Made by a program: the position numbers and the translations under genes | Shown: positions 1 through 7,903 of the stretch, piece after piece | Position numbering within the stretch: position 1 is the first letter of the stretch | How the letters are laid out: each line of letters begins with the position of its first letter | Notes under the pieces: generated by a model | Told to the model about the DNA's origin: nothing | The model's database searches: none | Seen by the model: the letters and a program-made list of their open reading frames with translations, nothing else | Assembly (NCBI GenBank): GCA_036505295.1 | Contig: DASXTQ010000025.1 | Coordinates: 1-38,230, forward strand | Source: WS-7 sp036505295 | GTDB lineage: Bacteria > Eisenbacteria > RBG-16-71-46 > SZUA-252 | DNA length: 38,230 nt | Direction: 5' to 3'

Positions 1-1023
1 CTCGAGGAGATCGAGCGCGTGTGGAGGGCCTTCGCCGACCGATTCACGTTCGAGCCGGGCGCCGAGATCGCGATCGAAGTCGATCCGCGCGTCACGACCC
101 ACCGGCAGGCGGAGCTTCTCAAGCGTTTGGGCTTCAACCGGATCTCGATGGGCGTCCAGGACTTTGACTCGGACGTCCAGGAGGCGGTGAACCGGTATCA
201 GACGTTCAACCAGACGAAGGACCTTCACGAACACCTGCGCGGGCTCGGAATCGAATCCATCAATTTCGATTTCATCTACGGGCTTCCGCACCAGACTCCT
301 GAATCGTTCCGCAAGACGATCCAGCTCGCGCTGGAATTGCGCCCGGACCGGGTGGCGGTCTATTCCTACGCGTTCGTGCCCTGGATCAAGGCGCATCAGA
401 AGGCGATCCGCCTCGAGGACCTACCCGCGCGCGAGGTGAAGCTCGAGCTCTTCGGCATCGCGCACGAGCTCTTCACGGGCGCCGGATACCAGCAGATCGG
501 GATGGACCACTTCGCGCTCGAAACCGATTCCTTGGCCCGGGCGGCGCGCGAGCGTACGCTCTACCGCAATTTCATGGGCTACACGACCCATCCCGCCAAG
601 GACTTTGTCGGATTCGGCGTCTCGGCCATCGGCGATCTGGGCGGCGCCTTCGCGCAAAACACCAAGAAGCTCAACCGCTACAAGGAGGCTCTCGACCGGG
701 GCCGGCCGCCGATCGAGCGAGGGTTCGAGCGGAGCCGGGACGACGAGATTCGGCGCGACGTGATCCAGAGCCTCATGTGCAACTTCTACGTGGACATCCG
801 GGCGATCGAGCGCGCCCACGGAATCGAATTCGCGACCTACTTCGGAGAATCGCTGCTCGAGTTGGACCAAGGGCCGGGCTCGAACGGATTCGTGACCCGC
901 ACACCCGACGCGATCGAAATCACCGGCACGGGCCGCCTTTTCGTGCGGAACATTTGCATGGCTTTCGACGCCTATCTGAAGCGCCATGAGGGCGAGAAGC
1001 CGATTTTCTCGCGCACGGTCTGA
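1..1023 (+). CDS. hemN: Oxygen-independent coproporphyrinogen III oxidase HemN (5' end cut by window)
   Basis: Radical SAM enzyme that decarboxylates coproporphyrinogen III to protoporphyrinogen IX without O2 in the cytoplasm. The reading frame is open from base 1, so the N-terminal part with the CxxxCxxC cluster motif lies outside the window. About 340 C-terminal residues are present. They include the HemN-typical stretches IEVDPR, GFNRISMGVQDF, FDFIYGLPHQTPESF, GMDHFA, RNFMGYTTH and, near the end, the conserved RNICMAFDAYL. Those internal stretches match true HemN rather than the shorter HemW paralogue, which usually lacks the full C-terminal extension. It is the first visible gene of a heme operon: the stop codon overlaps the likely start of hemH by 4 nt. 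Confident call; only the N-terminus is missing. Confidence 0.93.
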   Translation, partial: LEEIERVWRAFADRFTFEPGAEIAIEVDPRVTTHRQAELLKRLGFNRISMGVQDFDSDVQEAVNRYQTFNQTKDLHEHLRGLGIESINFDFIYGLPHQTPESFRKTIQLALELRPDRVAVYSYAFVPWIKAHQKAIRLEDLPAREVKLELFGIAHELFTGAGYQQIGMDHFALETDSLARAARERTLYRNFMGYTTHPAKDFVGFGVSAIGDLGGAFAQNTKKLNRYKEALDRGRPPIERGFERSRDDEIRRDVIQSLMCNFYVDIRAIERAHGIEFATYFGESLLELDQGPGSNGFVTRTPDAIEITGTGRLFVRNICMAFDAYLKRHEGEKPIFSRTV

Positions 1024-1979
1024 AGACAGGGATCCTTCTCCTCAACCTGGGAGGGCCGGACACGCTCGGAGCGGTGCGTCCGTTCCTCACGCGGCTGTTC
1101 ACCGACCGGGAGATCATCCACCTCCCGGGAGGCGCGATCGGTCAAGCCTTCATCGGACGCATGATCGCGTGGAAACGCACGCAGGAAGTGCAGGAGAACT
1201 ACGCCAAGATCGGCGGAGGCTCGCCGATCGTCCGGTGGACCACCCTCCAGGGACGCGGCATCGTCGACAGGCTTCGCGAACGTGGGCACGACGTCGCGTT
1301 CGCGATGGCGATGCGATACTGGACTCCCACAACGGAGGAAGCGCTGGCGGAGCTGGAGCGCGCCGGAGTCGGGCGCCTCGTGGCGCTCACGCTCTATCCC
1401 CATTACTCGATGGCGACGACCGGCTCGAGCGCCCGGGAGCTTTCGCGCGTGATGAAACGGCGCGGCGTGAAACTGCCGCTCGACCGGATCGATATCTGGT
1501 ACGACCATCCGGGCTACCTCGACGCCTTGGCGCTCCGGGCCAAAGAGGCGCTGGCGCGTTTCGCGCCTGACGCGCCTCCCACGCTTCTCGTGAGCGCGCA
1601 TGGATTGCCGAAGCATTTCATCGAGGCCGGCGATCCCTACTGCGAGCACATCCGGATCACGATGGAGGGCGTTCTCGCGCGCTTGCCCAAGCTACCTCAC
1701 GTTCTGGGTTACCAAAGCCGGGTGGGTCCGGTGGAATGGATCGGCCCGAGCACGGATGAGGTGATCCGCACGCTGGCGCACGACGGGGTAAGAGACGTCC
1801 TCGTGCTGCCGATCAGCTTCGTCTCCGATCACATCGAAACCCTGTACGAGATCGACATGCTCTACGCCGATCAGGCCCGCGTGCTCGGCATCACGAACTT
1901 CCGGCGGGTGGAGTCGCTGAACGACTTCCCCCCGTTCCTGGACGCGCTTGCCGGTCTGGTCGAGCCGAAGCTCGGCTGA
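1020..1979 (+). CDS. hemH: Ferrochelatase HemH, probable CTG start
   Basis: Inserts Fe(II) into protoporphyrin IX, the last step of protoheme synthesis. The family N-terminal signature GILLLNLGGPDT is encoded from about 1029. The catalytic-His motif SAHGLP and the C-terminal block SFVSDHIETLYEID are both present. About 319 residues, a normal length. The start is unusual. The frame is closed by a stop at 987-989, and no ATG, GTG or TTG occurs between it and the conserved N-terminus. The only near-cognate codon is CTG at 1020-1022, which overlaps the hemN stop as CTGA. The first ordinary start, GTG at 1074, would delete the conserved N-terminal strand. The 3' stop overlaps the next ATG by one base (TGATG), suggesting translational coupling. 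Function is certain; the start is inferred. Confidence 0.9.
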   Translation: MKTGILLLNLGGPDTLGAVRPFLTRLFTDREIIHLPGGAIGQAFIGRMIAWKRTQEVQENYAKIGGGSPIVRWTTLQGRGIVDRLRERGHDVAFAMAMRYWTPTTEEALAELERAGVGRLVALTLYPHYSMATTGSSARELSRVMKRRGVKLPLDRIDIWYDHPGYLDALALRAKEALARFAPDAPPTLLVSAHGLPKHFIEAGDPYCEHIRITMEGVLARLPKLPHVLGYQSRVGPVEWIGPSTDEVIRTLAHDGVRDVLVLPISFVSDHIETLYEIDMLYADQARVLGITNFRRVESLNDFPPFLDALAGLVEPKLG

Positions 1980-3349
1980 TGCGGGTCGCGATCCTGGGAG
2001 CAGGGATCGCCGGCCTCACCGTGGCCCACGCCCTGAGACGCGAGGCATCGCGCGGCGGGGCTTCCCTCGATCTCGAGGTATTCGAGGCAGGGCCGCGCGC
2101 CGGCGGGCGCATCCGGACGACGGAAACGGGCGGGTTCTTGATCGAGTGGGCGGCCGACGCGTTTCAGACCGGACCGGGCCCGGCGCGCACGCTCGTGACG
2201 GAGCTGGGCCTGGATCGGGAGCGCATCGAGGCGTCCGCGGGCGCCGCACGACGGTACATTTTCTCGAAGGGGCGCCTCCATCTGGTGCCAAGCGCGCCCG
2301 CCGGAGCGCTCGGATTCAGGGCGCTCACGCCGGCGGGGCGCCTGCGCCTTGTTGCCGAGCCGCTCCTGGCCGGTCGCATGTCGCGTGAGGAATCCGTGCA
2401 CGCGTTCGCCTCACGCCACATCGGCGAGGAAGCGGCGCGCGTGATGCTGGGCGCATTCGTGCGTGGAGTCTACGCAGGGGACGCGAAGAAGCTCTCGGTC
2501 GACGCCGCGTTTCCTCGGATGCGCGAGATGGAGCGGAAGCACCGATCCCTTGCCGTCGCGATGGCGAAGGAACGGCGCGGGAGCGGGCGAAAGCCGAACG
2601 CGCTCTGGACGCTCACCCGCGGCATGGGCTCTCTCATGGACCGGCTCGCGGAATCGCTCGGACCCTCGCTCAAGCTCGGGATGCCCGCGCTCAGGCTTAG
2701 CCGGGCACCGGAATACGCAGCGCCGACGCCGTTCGCGGTTCGATTCGCGAGCGGCGAGTCGCGGAGCTTCGACGCGGTCGTGGTCGCCACTCCCGCTCCC
2801 GATGCCGCGGCGCTTCTGCGCGATCTCGACATCGAAGCCGCGAACGCGGTGCGGGAGATCCCCTGCGCCGGGGTCGCGGTGGTGGCGCTCGGATTTCGGG
2901 ACGAGGCGTTCCGATCGAGGCCAGACGGCTACGGTTTTCTGGTCGCGCCCGGCGAGGATCTTCCGATCCTGGGAGCGCTCTTCGAATCCAATCTGTTTCC
3001 CGGGCGCGCGCCGAAGGGATTCGTCCTGGTGCGGGCGATCCTGGGTGGCGTCGACCGCCCCGACCTCGTCACGCTCCCCGATGCGCAGCTCATCGGTCTC
3101 GCGTGCCAGGCTCTGGACCGCGCGATCGGGCTCAAGGGAGGGCCGGACAAGACGTGGGTTAGGCGGCAGGAGAACGCGATCCCGCAATACACGCTCGGGC
3201 ACCGCGAGCGGGTGGCCGCGGTCATGAAGCGGTTAGGCTCCTTCCCCGGGCTCTACCTCGCCGGAAACGCGTATCGCGGCGTGTCGGTCGGTTCGATCGT
3301 GGAGGACGCGGACCGTGTGGCGGGGTGGCTCCTCCACGCCGCACGCTGA
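1979..3349 (+). CDS. hemY: FAD-dependent protoporphyrinogen oxidase (HemY/PPOX type)
   Basis: Oxidises protoporphyrinogen IX (or coproporphyrinogen in the alternative route) with FAD. The N-terminus carries the Rossmann dinucleotide motif GAGIAGL (residues 7-13), followed by EAGPRAGGRI, typical of the PPOX/monoamine-oxidase superfamily. The internal ESVHAFASRHIGEEAARVML and GAFVRGVYAGD segments are characteristic of bacterial PPOX. The C-terminal LYLAGNAYRGVSVGSIVEDA closes the FAD fold. 456 aa, full length. The gene starts at an ATG overlapping the hemH stop by one base, completing the order hemN-hemH-hemY. Having HemN beside an oxygen-using oxidase implies one oxygen-independent and one oxygen-linked step. 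Some databases call this family hemG; I use hemY for the FAD-type enzyme. Confidence 0.9.
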   Translation: MRVAILGAGIAGLTVAHALRREASRGGASLDLEVFEAGPRAGGRIRTTETGGFLIEWAADAFQTGPGPARTLVTELGLDRERIEASAGAARRYIFSKGRLHLVPSAPAGALGFRALTPAGRLRLVAEPLLAGRMSREESVHAFASRHIGEEAARVMLGAFVRGVYAGDAKKLSVDAAFPRMREMERKHRSLAVAMAKERRGSGRKPNALWTLTRGMGSLMDRLAESLGPSLKLGMPALRLSRAPEYAAPTPFAVRFASGESRSFDAVVVATPAPDAAALLRDLDIEAANAVREIPCAGVAVVALGFRDEAFRSRPDGYGFLVAPGEDLPILGALFESNLFPGRAPKGFVLVRAILGGVDRPDLVTLPDAQLIGLACQALDRAIGLKGGPDKTWVRRQENAIPQYTLGHRERVAAVMKRLGSFPGLYLAGNAYRGVSVGSIVEDADRVAGWLLHAAR

Positions 3350-3380
3350 GCGCGCGTCACGGTGTCAGCCTGGCGGATCT

Positions 3381-3743
3381 TCAGCGCCCCTCGTACTCGC
3401 ATCGTGCCTCGCAGGTCTCGTGGATCGTGACCGCGGCGAGCGATGGAAGTGTGGGCTTGAGCTTCTCCCAGATCCAGCGGGCGAGATTCTCCGAGGTCGC
3501 GTTCGCGAGCCCGGGCACCTCGTTCAAATAGTAGTGATCGAGCCGTGCCCGGATCGGCTCCATGCTGTCGCGGATCACCCCGTAGTCGAGGAACCACCCG
3601 GTCTCCGGGTCCGCTTCTCCCTCGACCGTGACCTCGACCCGGAAGGAGTGACCATGAAGTCTGCGACACTTGTGCCCTTCCGGCGCCTTGGGAAGAAGGT
3701 GCGCGGCCTCGAACGTGAAATCTCTCGTCAGGCGCACGCGCAT
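3381..3743 (-). CDS. queD: 6-carboxy-5,6,7,8-tetrahydropterin synthase QueD
   Basis: Second enzyme of preQ0/queuosine synthesis, converting dihydroneopterin triphosphate to 6-carboxytetrahydropterin. It has 120 residues, the normal size. Visible features are the N-terminal FTFEAAHLL with the first zinc His, then HKCRRLHGHSF, which supplies the catalytic Cys and the HGH zinc ligands. The C-terminal VTIHETCEARCEYEG matches the family end. The ATG at 3743 was chosen because it overlaps the queE stop by one base (TGATG) and places the conserved N-terminus within the first ten residues. An upstream in-frame ATG at 3812 would add 23 residues lying inside queE. It is cotranscribed with queE and convergent to the heme operon. 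Confidence 0.93.
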   Translation of the reverse strand: MRVRLTRDFTFEAAHLLPKAPEGHKCRRLHGHSFRVEVTVEGEADPETGWFLDYGVIRDSMEPIRARLDHYYLNEVPGLANATSENLARWIWEKLKPTLPSLAAVTIHETCEARCEYEGR

Positions 3744-4429
3744 CAATGCAGCCCCACGATCTTGTGCGTCTGCGGAATGAGCCGCGCCTCCGGGTAGCGA
3801 TCCCATGGCCACAGCTCGAAGACCAGGCGCCCGTCTCCGCGCTCGTGCTCAGGCTGCAGCACGACCGCCCCGCGATACCCAAGCTCGTCCAGGATGCGGA
3901 CCGCGTCCGATACGTCTTCCCGGGTCTGGATCACGAACTTGAATTGCCGCCGCGAGTCGGGCAGCGCGAGGTACCGCCTGAGCGTCGGCACCTGCGCCTC
4001 CACAATGTCCCCCTCGAAGGTCTCGGCGCTGGTTCCCTTGGGCGCCACCGTCCAGAAATCGATCCAGTCGAAGAGTTCCTCGACGACGCGCGCGCCGCTC
4101 GTCTCGATCGAGGTCCAATAGCCCGAAGCCTTGAGCTCGCGGACGAGCCACAGGAGCCCCGCGGTGGGCGCAACGACGGGCTCGCCGCCCGTGAGACAAA
4201 CCCGCCGCGTCGAAGGATATGCGAGCACCCGGTCCCGAACCTGCTCGGGGCTCAGCTGGACGTACTCGCCCACGCCGGTGTGCGTGAGCGCTTCGGGCTG
4301 ATCGCACCATACGCAGCGGAGGACGCAGCCGTAAAACCGCACGAAAACGGTGCGTTCCCCGACGTGGAGACCCTCTCCCTGAACCGAGAGGAAAATCTCG
4401 TTAATTCTAAAGCTAGGCAAGTCTTGCAC
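3743..4429 (-). CDS. queE: 7-carboxy-7-deazaguanine synthase QueE (radical SAM)
   Basis: Radical SAM enzyme that contracts 6-carboxytetrahydropterin to 7-carboxy-7-deazaguanine, the step after QueD. The CVLRCVWC segment gives the CxxxCxxC 4Fe-4S motif, preceded by the family signature SVQGEG and followed by LTGGEPV. About 228 residues when started at GTG 4429, just ahead of LPSFRINEIF. The open frame runs further upstream to 4630, but that part has no family similarity and overlaps the divergent gene. A TTG four codons downstream is an alternative start. First gene of a two-gene queE-queD operon; queC and queF are not in the window. Function is confident, exact start less so. Confidence 0.92.
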   Translation of the reverse strand: MQDLPSFRINEIFLSVQGEGLHVGERTVFVRFYGCVLRCVWCDQPEALTHTGVGEYVQLSPEQVRDRVLAYPSTRRVCLTGGEPVVAPTAGLLWLVRELKASGYWTSIETSGARVVEELFDWIDFWTVAPKGTSAETFEGDIVEAQVPTLRRYLALPDSRRQFKFVIQTREDVSDAVRILDELGYRGAVVLQPEHERGDGRLVFELWPWDRYPEARLIPQTHKIVGLH

Positions 4430-4595
4430 GAGCCGATGATACAGCTTTCCGGCGATGCGGGGTTGCGTCGTTGGGCCCGAAAGCGGTCCTCCCACGGGGC
4501 GCGATCCCGTTGACTCGGTAAACTTTGCTCCGTAGTATTCGTGCCCGTCGGTCCGAGCACACGGCGCAAGGCGCCATCGCAGGAGCAAGGAGGCC

Positions 4596-5249
4596 ATGGC
4601 AAAGACCACGTACGCGAACCTGCCCATCAATCACGGCGAAACTCCCATCCGCCTCTTCAAGTCCGACTTCCTCGAATTCTTCACGCACATCCACCCCGTG
4701 GTCGTGCTCCTGCTCTTCGTGCCGGTCGTTTTCTTTTTCCTGATCCGGGCGATCATGGAGGGCGGGAGCGCGGCCCTGGGTCCGGTATTCGCGGCGTACG
4801 CGGCCGGGACCCTCGTTTGGTCCCTGAGCGAGTATCTGCTTCATCGGTTCGTCTTCCATTTCGAGCCGTCACAACGGTGGCTTCAGCGGGTGTGGTATCT
4901 GATCCATGGCGTCCATCACGAACAGCCCCAGTGCAAGACCCGCCTGGTGATGCCGCCGATCCTGAGCATCCCGCTCGCGCTTTTCTTCTACGGTCTCTTC
5001 CATGTCACCGTGGGGATGACCCTGGGCCTGCCCCGCTTGAGCGGACCTTCGTTCGCGGGCTTCCTCACCGGCTACCTCGCGTACGACATGTTGCATTATG
5101 CGGAACACCACCTCTCCATGCGGTGGGGCTTTCTCAAGTTCCTCAAGCGCTACCACCTGAGGCACCACTACAAGAACCCGGACCACGGCTTCGGCGTCAG
5201 CTCCCCGGTCTGGGATGTGGTTTTCGGCACGAAGCCGAAGGAATCCTGA
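4596..5249 (+). CDS. Fatty acid hydroxylase / sterol desaturase family membrane protein
   Basis: Integral membrane di-iron hydroxylase of 217 aa. The His clusters of the superfamily are all present: HRFVFH (about residue 89), HGVHH (about 107), HYAEHH (about 170) and HLRHH (about 188). Hydrophobic segments near residues 33-50, 65-85, 125-145 and 150-170 fit the family topology. The order and spacing resemble the C-terminal domain of fatty acid 2-hydroxylases (Scs7/FA2H), which hydroxylate the N-acyl chain of ceramide. A strong Shine-Dalgarno (AGGAGCAAGGAGG) precedes the ATG. A role in hydroxylating ceramide acyl chains is inference from the sphingolipid operon about 6 kb downstream. Carotenoid or other lipid hydroxylation is the alternative. 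Confidence 0.85.
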   Translation: MAKTTYANLPINHGETPIRLFKSDFLEFFTHIHPVVVLLLFVPVVFFFLIRAIMEGGSAALGPVFAAYAAGTLVWSLSEYLLHRFVFHFEPSQRWLQRVWYLIHGVHHEQPQCKTRLVMPPILSIPLALFFYGLFHVTVGMTLGLPRLSGPSFAGFLTGYLAYDMLHYAEHHLSMRWGFLKFLKRYHLRHHYKNPDHGFGVSSPVWDVVFGTKPKES

Positions 5250-5319
5250 GCACCCAGAAGAACCCGGACCATCGGATACGCCCGATCGCGGGCCCGTTTT
5301 CGTCCCAGCAGATCCTCAC

Positions 5320-6120
5320 GTGAGGACCTATACTGTCGCCGTGGAAGTCCTCGCGGCGGTTGGCAACCGGTTCCGTCGGATCCTGGAAACGGTCCAGGAC
5401 ATCACGCTGTTCTGCGTCTCGGTGATCCGCTCCGCCTTCTTCCCTCCGTACTACAAGCACGAGATCCTGGAGCAGGTCCACTTCGCGCTGATCGGTTCCC
5501 TGTTCATCGTGATGTTCTCCGCGTTGGTCGCCGGGCAGGCGCTCGCGATCCAGCTCGCGCGGGAGCTGGCGAAGACCGGCGCGAAATCGGAGCTCGGCCA
5601 TTTCATGGTCATCTCGTCCGTACGCGCGCTCGGCCCCGTGCTCACCGGAATGGTGGTCGCCTCGCGGATGTCAGCGGGGATCACGGCGGAACTGGGTGCG
5701 ATGAGGTCGAGCGATCAGATCGACGCGCTGGTCGCGTTCGGCACCGATCCGATGAAACGGCTCGTCGCGCCGCGGATGATCGCCCTCTGGATCGCGCTCC
5801 CCATCCTCACGATCGTAGGGGACGCGCTGAGCGTGATCGGCGGAGCCTTCATAGGTCTGGGCTACCATGTGACGTTCCAGTCCTACTACAACGGCGTGAC
5901 CAAGTACCTCACCCCCTCCAACCTCCTCGTGGGCATGATCAAGCCGGTCTTCTTCGCGATCCTCATCACCACGGTCGCCTGCTGGAAGGGTCTCACCTCG
6001 GCGGGGGGCGCCAAGGGGGTGGGCGTGGCCACCACGGAATCGGTCGTGATCTCTTCGGTGGGAATCCTGGTCACCGACTTCATCTGCACGAAGCTGATCT
6101 TCCGGGTCCTGGGCTGGTGA
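5320..6120 (+). CDS. mlaE: MlaE-type lipid ABC transporter permease
   Basis: Inner-membrane permease of an MCE-type phospholipid transporter, about 266 aa. The MlaE/YrbE signature is clear: ELGAMRSSDQIDALVAFGTDP in the middle, preceded by GPVLTGMVVASRMSAGITAE. Five or six hydrophobic helices follow the N-terminal amphipathic region. The C-terminus KGVGVATTESVVISS is typical. The frame is open from 5215, overlapping the previous gene, but similarity begins around GTG 5320; GTG 5341 is a second candidate. Neither has a strong ribosome-binding site. It is followed 4 bases later by the ATPase gene and then the MCE gene, so the three form one transporter operon. Confidence 0.88.
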   Translation: MRTYTVAVEVLAAVGNRFRRILETVQDITLFCVSVIRSAFFPPYYKHEILEQVHFALIGSLFIVMFSALVAGQALAIQLARELAKTGAKSELGHFMVISSVRALGPVLTGMVVASRMSAGITAELGAMRSSDQIDALVAFGTDPMKRLVAPRMIALWIALPILTIVGDALSVIGGAFIGLGYHVTFQSYYNGVTKYLTPSNLLVGMIKPVFFAILITTVACWKGLTSAGGAKGVGVATTESVVISSVGILVTDFICTKLIFRVLGW

Positions 6121-6124
6121 GCCG

Positions 6125-6940
6125 ATGATCGAGTTCCGGAACGTCAGTTTCTCCATCGACGATCGCCCCATCGTGACCGATGTCTCCTTCAACGTGCCGC
6201 GGGGCCAGACGAGGGTCATCCTGGGGCCCTCGGGCTCCGGGAAGAGCACCATCTTGAGGCTTTTGATCGGGCTCTGGCACCCCGACTCGGGGAGCATCCT
6301 GGTGGACGGCGAGGACACTACCCAGGTCATGCCTGAGCGAATGCGCGAGATCAGAAAGCGGATGGGGATGGTCTTCCAGCAGGGAGCCCTCTTCGATTCG
6401 ATGACGGTCGGTGAGAACATCGGATATACACTGCTCGAGGACAAGCACGACGAGGAGGAGATCGAGAAGGCCGTCCAGAACTACCTGGCGCAGGTCGGGC
6501 TGGATCCAGCCCTGAGGGACCGGATGCCGGACGAGCTTTCGGGCGGGATGCAGCGGCGTGTCGCCATCGCGCGCGCGCTCGCAGCCCGCAACCCCGACAT
6601 CCTGCTCTACGACGAGCCGACGACCGGACTCGATCCCCAGAGCGCCGAGCGCATCACCGACCTGATTGTCCAGCTGAGGGATACGATGGGCAAGACCTCC
6701 ATCATGGTCACCCACGATATTGCCGATGCATTCAAGGTGGGAAATCGGATCACCGTCCTCGATCGCGGGCAGGTCGTCTTCGAAGGAACGCCGGCGGAGC
6801 TGGCGGAGGCAAACAGCCCGTTCATCGGTGAGTTTCTCGCGCCCTTTCGAAAAGCGGTGGCCGCATCGCGGCGGATGGACACTCGGGGAGCGGGCGCGGG
6901 CGGCCCAGGCCCGTACCATCAATCAGGGGGTAATCCTTGA
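6125..6940 (+). CDS. mlaF: MlaF-type lipid ABC transporter ATPase
   Basis: Cytoplasmic ATPase subunit that powers the MlaE permease. 271 aa. Walker A GPSGSGKS at about residues 36-43, Q-loop in MVFQQGALFDSMTV, signature LSGGMQRRVAIARAL at about 139-153, Walker B LLYDEPTTGLDP, and the H-loop His in MVTHDI. The SMTVGENI segment after the Q-loop is characteristic of the MlaF/Ttg2A group. The ATG sits 4 bases after the permease stop, and the gene overlaps the following MCE gene by four bases, so the three products are likely made in fixed ratio. Confidence 0.93.
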   Translation: MIEFRNVSFSIDDRPIVTDVSFNVPRGQTRVILGPSGSGKSTILRLLIGLWHPDSGSILVDGEDTTQVMPERMREIRKRMGMVFQQGALFDSMTVGENIGYTLLEDKHDEEEIEKAVQNYLAQVGLDPALRDRMPDELSGGMQRRVAIARALAARNPDILLYDEPTTGLDPQSAERITDLIVQLRDTMGKTSIMVTHDIADAFKVGNRITVLDRGQVVFEGTPAELAEANSPFIGEFLAPFRKAVAASRRMDTRGAGAGGPGPYHQSGGNP

Positions 6941-7866
6941 AGCGAACCGGCCGCGTTCCATTCATGAAGCTTCAGATCGGCTTCTGGGTGCTCGTCGCGT
7001 TCGGGCTTCTTCTGTGGGCCACGTTCCAGTCGGGGAGCCTCAAGTTCTTCGGACGCGAAGACACAATCCATCTCACGTTCACCAGCGTCGGCGGCCTCGA
7101 GGAAGGCGCGACCGTCCGGCTGAACGGAGTCCCCATAGGGCACGTTCGGGACATCTCCCTCGAGAAAGGCGGGAACAACGTCGTGGTGGAGCTGGGCGTC
7201 AAGCGCGGCACGCGCGAGCGGCTCCACCGCGGCTCGACCGCACGCATCACGTCCGTGGGATTCCTCGCGGAGCTCTACGTCGAGCTGAACGGTGGCGACC
7301 CCACCCAACCCGTCATCCAGGATGACCGGGAGATTGCCCTCACCCCGGTGACGGATCCCCAAGTCGCCTTCAAGAAGGTCCAGTCGATCACGGACAGCCT
7401 CGAGGTGCTGCTCGGGAACCTGAACGTCGCGGGGCGCGCGCTGGGAAGCGGTCGCGGTACGCTCGGGCGGCTCGCGAACGACGAGCGGCTCTACCAGCAG
7501 CTCGTCGAGCTGAGCCGAAACGCGAACGCGCTCGCGGCCAAGATCGACGTGAACCAGTCGCGTGTGTCGGATCAGCTCGTTTCGCTGGCGGCCTCGCTCG
7601 ACACCCTCGCGCAAAAGATGCAGCACGGCCCGGGGACCATCGCGCAGCTCATGAACGACGCGACGCTCCATCAGAAGCTCACGTCGAGCACCGCGCGGGC
7701 CGATTCGATCCTAGGCGCAATCACCGCGGGGCACGGAACGTTCGGGAGGCTCTATTCGGATTCGACGCTTTACGACGACACGAAGGCGCTGATGGCTTCG
7801 ATGAAGCGGCTCATGGCTGAAATCGAGAAGAACCCGAAGAAGTATTTCAAGTTCAGCATCTTCTAG
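6937..7866 (+). CDS. mlaD: MCE-domain substrate-binding protein (MlaD-like)
   Basis: Periplasmic lipid-binding subunit anchored by one N-terminal membrane helix (about residues 11-28, LQIGFWVLVAFGLLLWATF). One MCE domain covers about residues 40-118, including the typical GLEEGATVRLNGVPIGHVRDI and TSVGFLAELYVELNGG stretches. The remaining 190 residues are mostly helical with coiled-coil character and contain the tail-type GTLGRLANDERLY, GTIAQLMNDATLH and GTFGRLYSDSTLY repeats. These resemble one unit repeated three times, common in longer MCE proteins. The start is TTG at 6937, which overlaps the ATPase stop as TTGA and has a GGGGG sequence six bases upstream. ATG 6964 is an alternative. No mlaC or mlaB is adjacent. 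Confidence 0.9.
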   Translation: MKRTGRVPFMKLQIGFWVLVAFGLLLWATFQSGSLKFFGREDTIHLTFTSVGGLEEGATVRLNGVPIGHVRDISLEKGGNNVVVELGVKRGTRERLHRGSTARITSVGFLAELYVELNGGDPTQPVIQDDREIALTPVTDPQVAFKKVQSITDSLEVLLGNLNVAGRALGSGRGTLGRLANDERLYQQLVELSRNANALAAKIDVNQSRVSDQLVSLAASLDTLAQKMQHGPGTIAQLMNDATLHQKLTSSTARADSILGAITAGHGTFGRLYSDSTLYDDTKALMASMKRLMAEIEKNPKKYFKFSIF

Positions 7867-7882
7867 CCCTGCGCCCGCAGGG
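7867..7882. terminator. Hairpin between converging genes
   Basis: CCCTGC and GCAGGG flank a 4-nt loop immediately after the MCE gene stop and just before the end of the opposing secreted-protein gene. There is no T-tract in either direction, so it may be a weak or bidirectional terminator. Confidence 0.4.
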
Positions 7883-7903
7883 TGCGTGGGCCCGTACCCG
7901 GCC

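Noticed and set aside
1074..1076. GTG as hemH start
   Set aside because: It would delete the conserved N-terminal LLLNLGGPDT segment of ferrochelatase.
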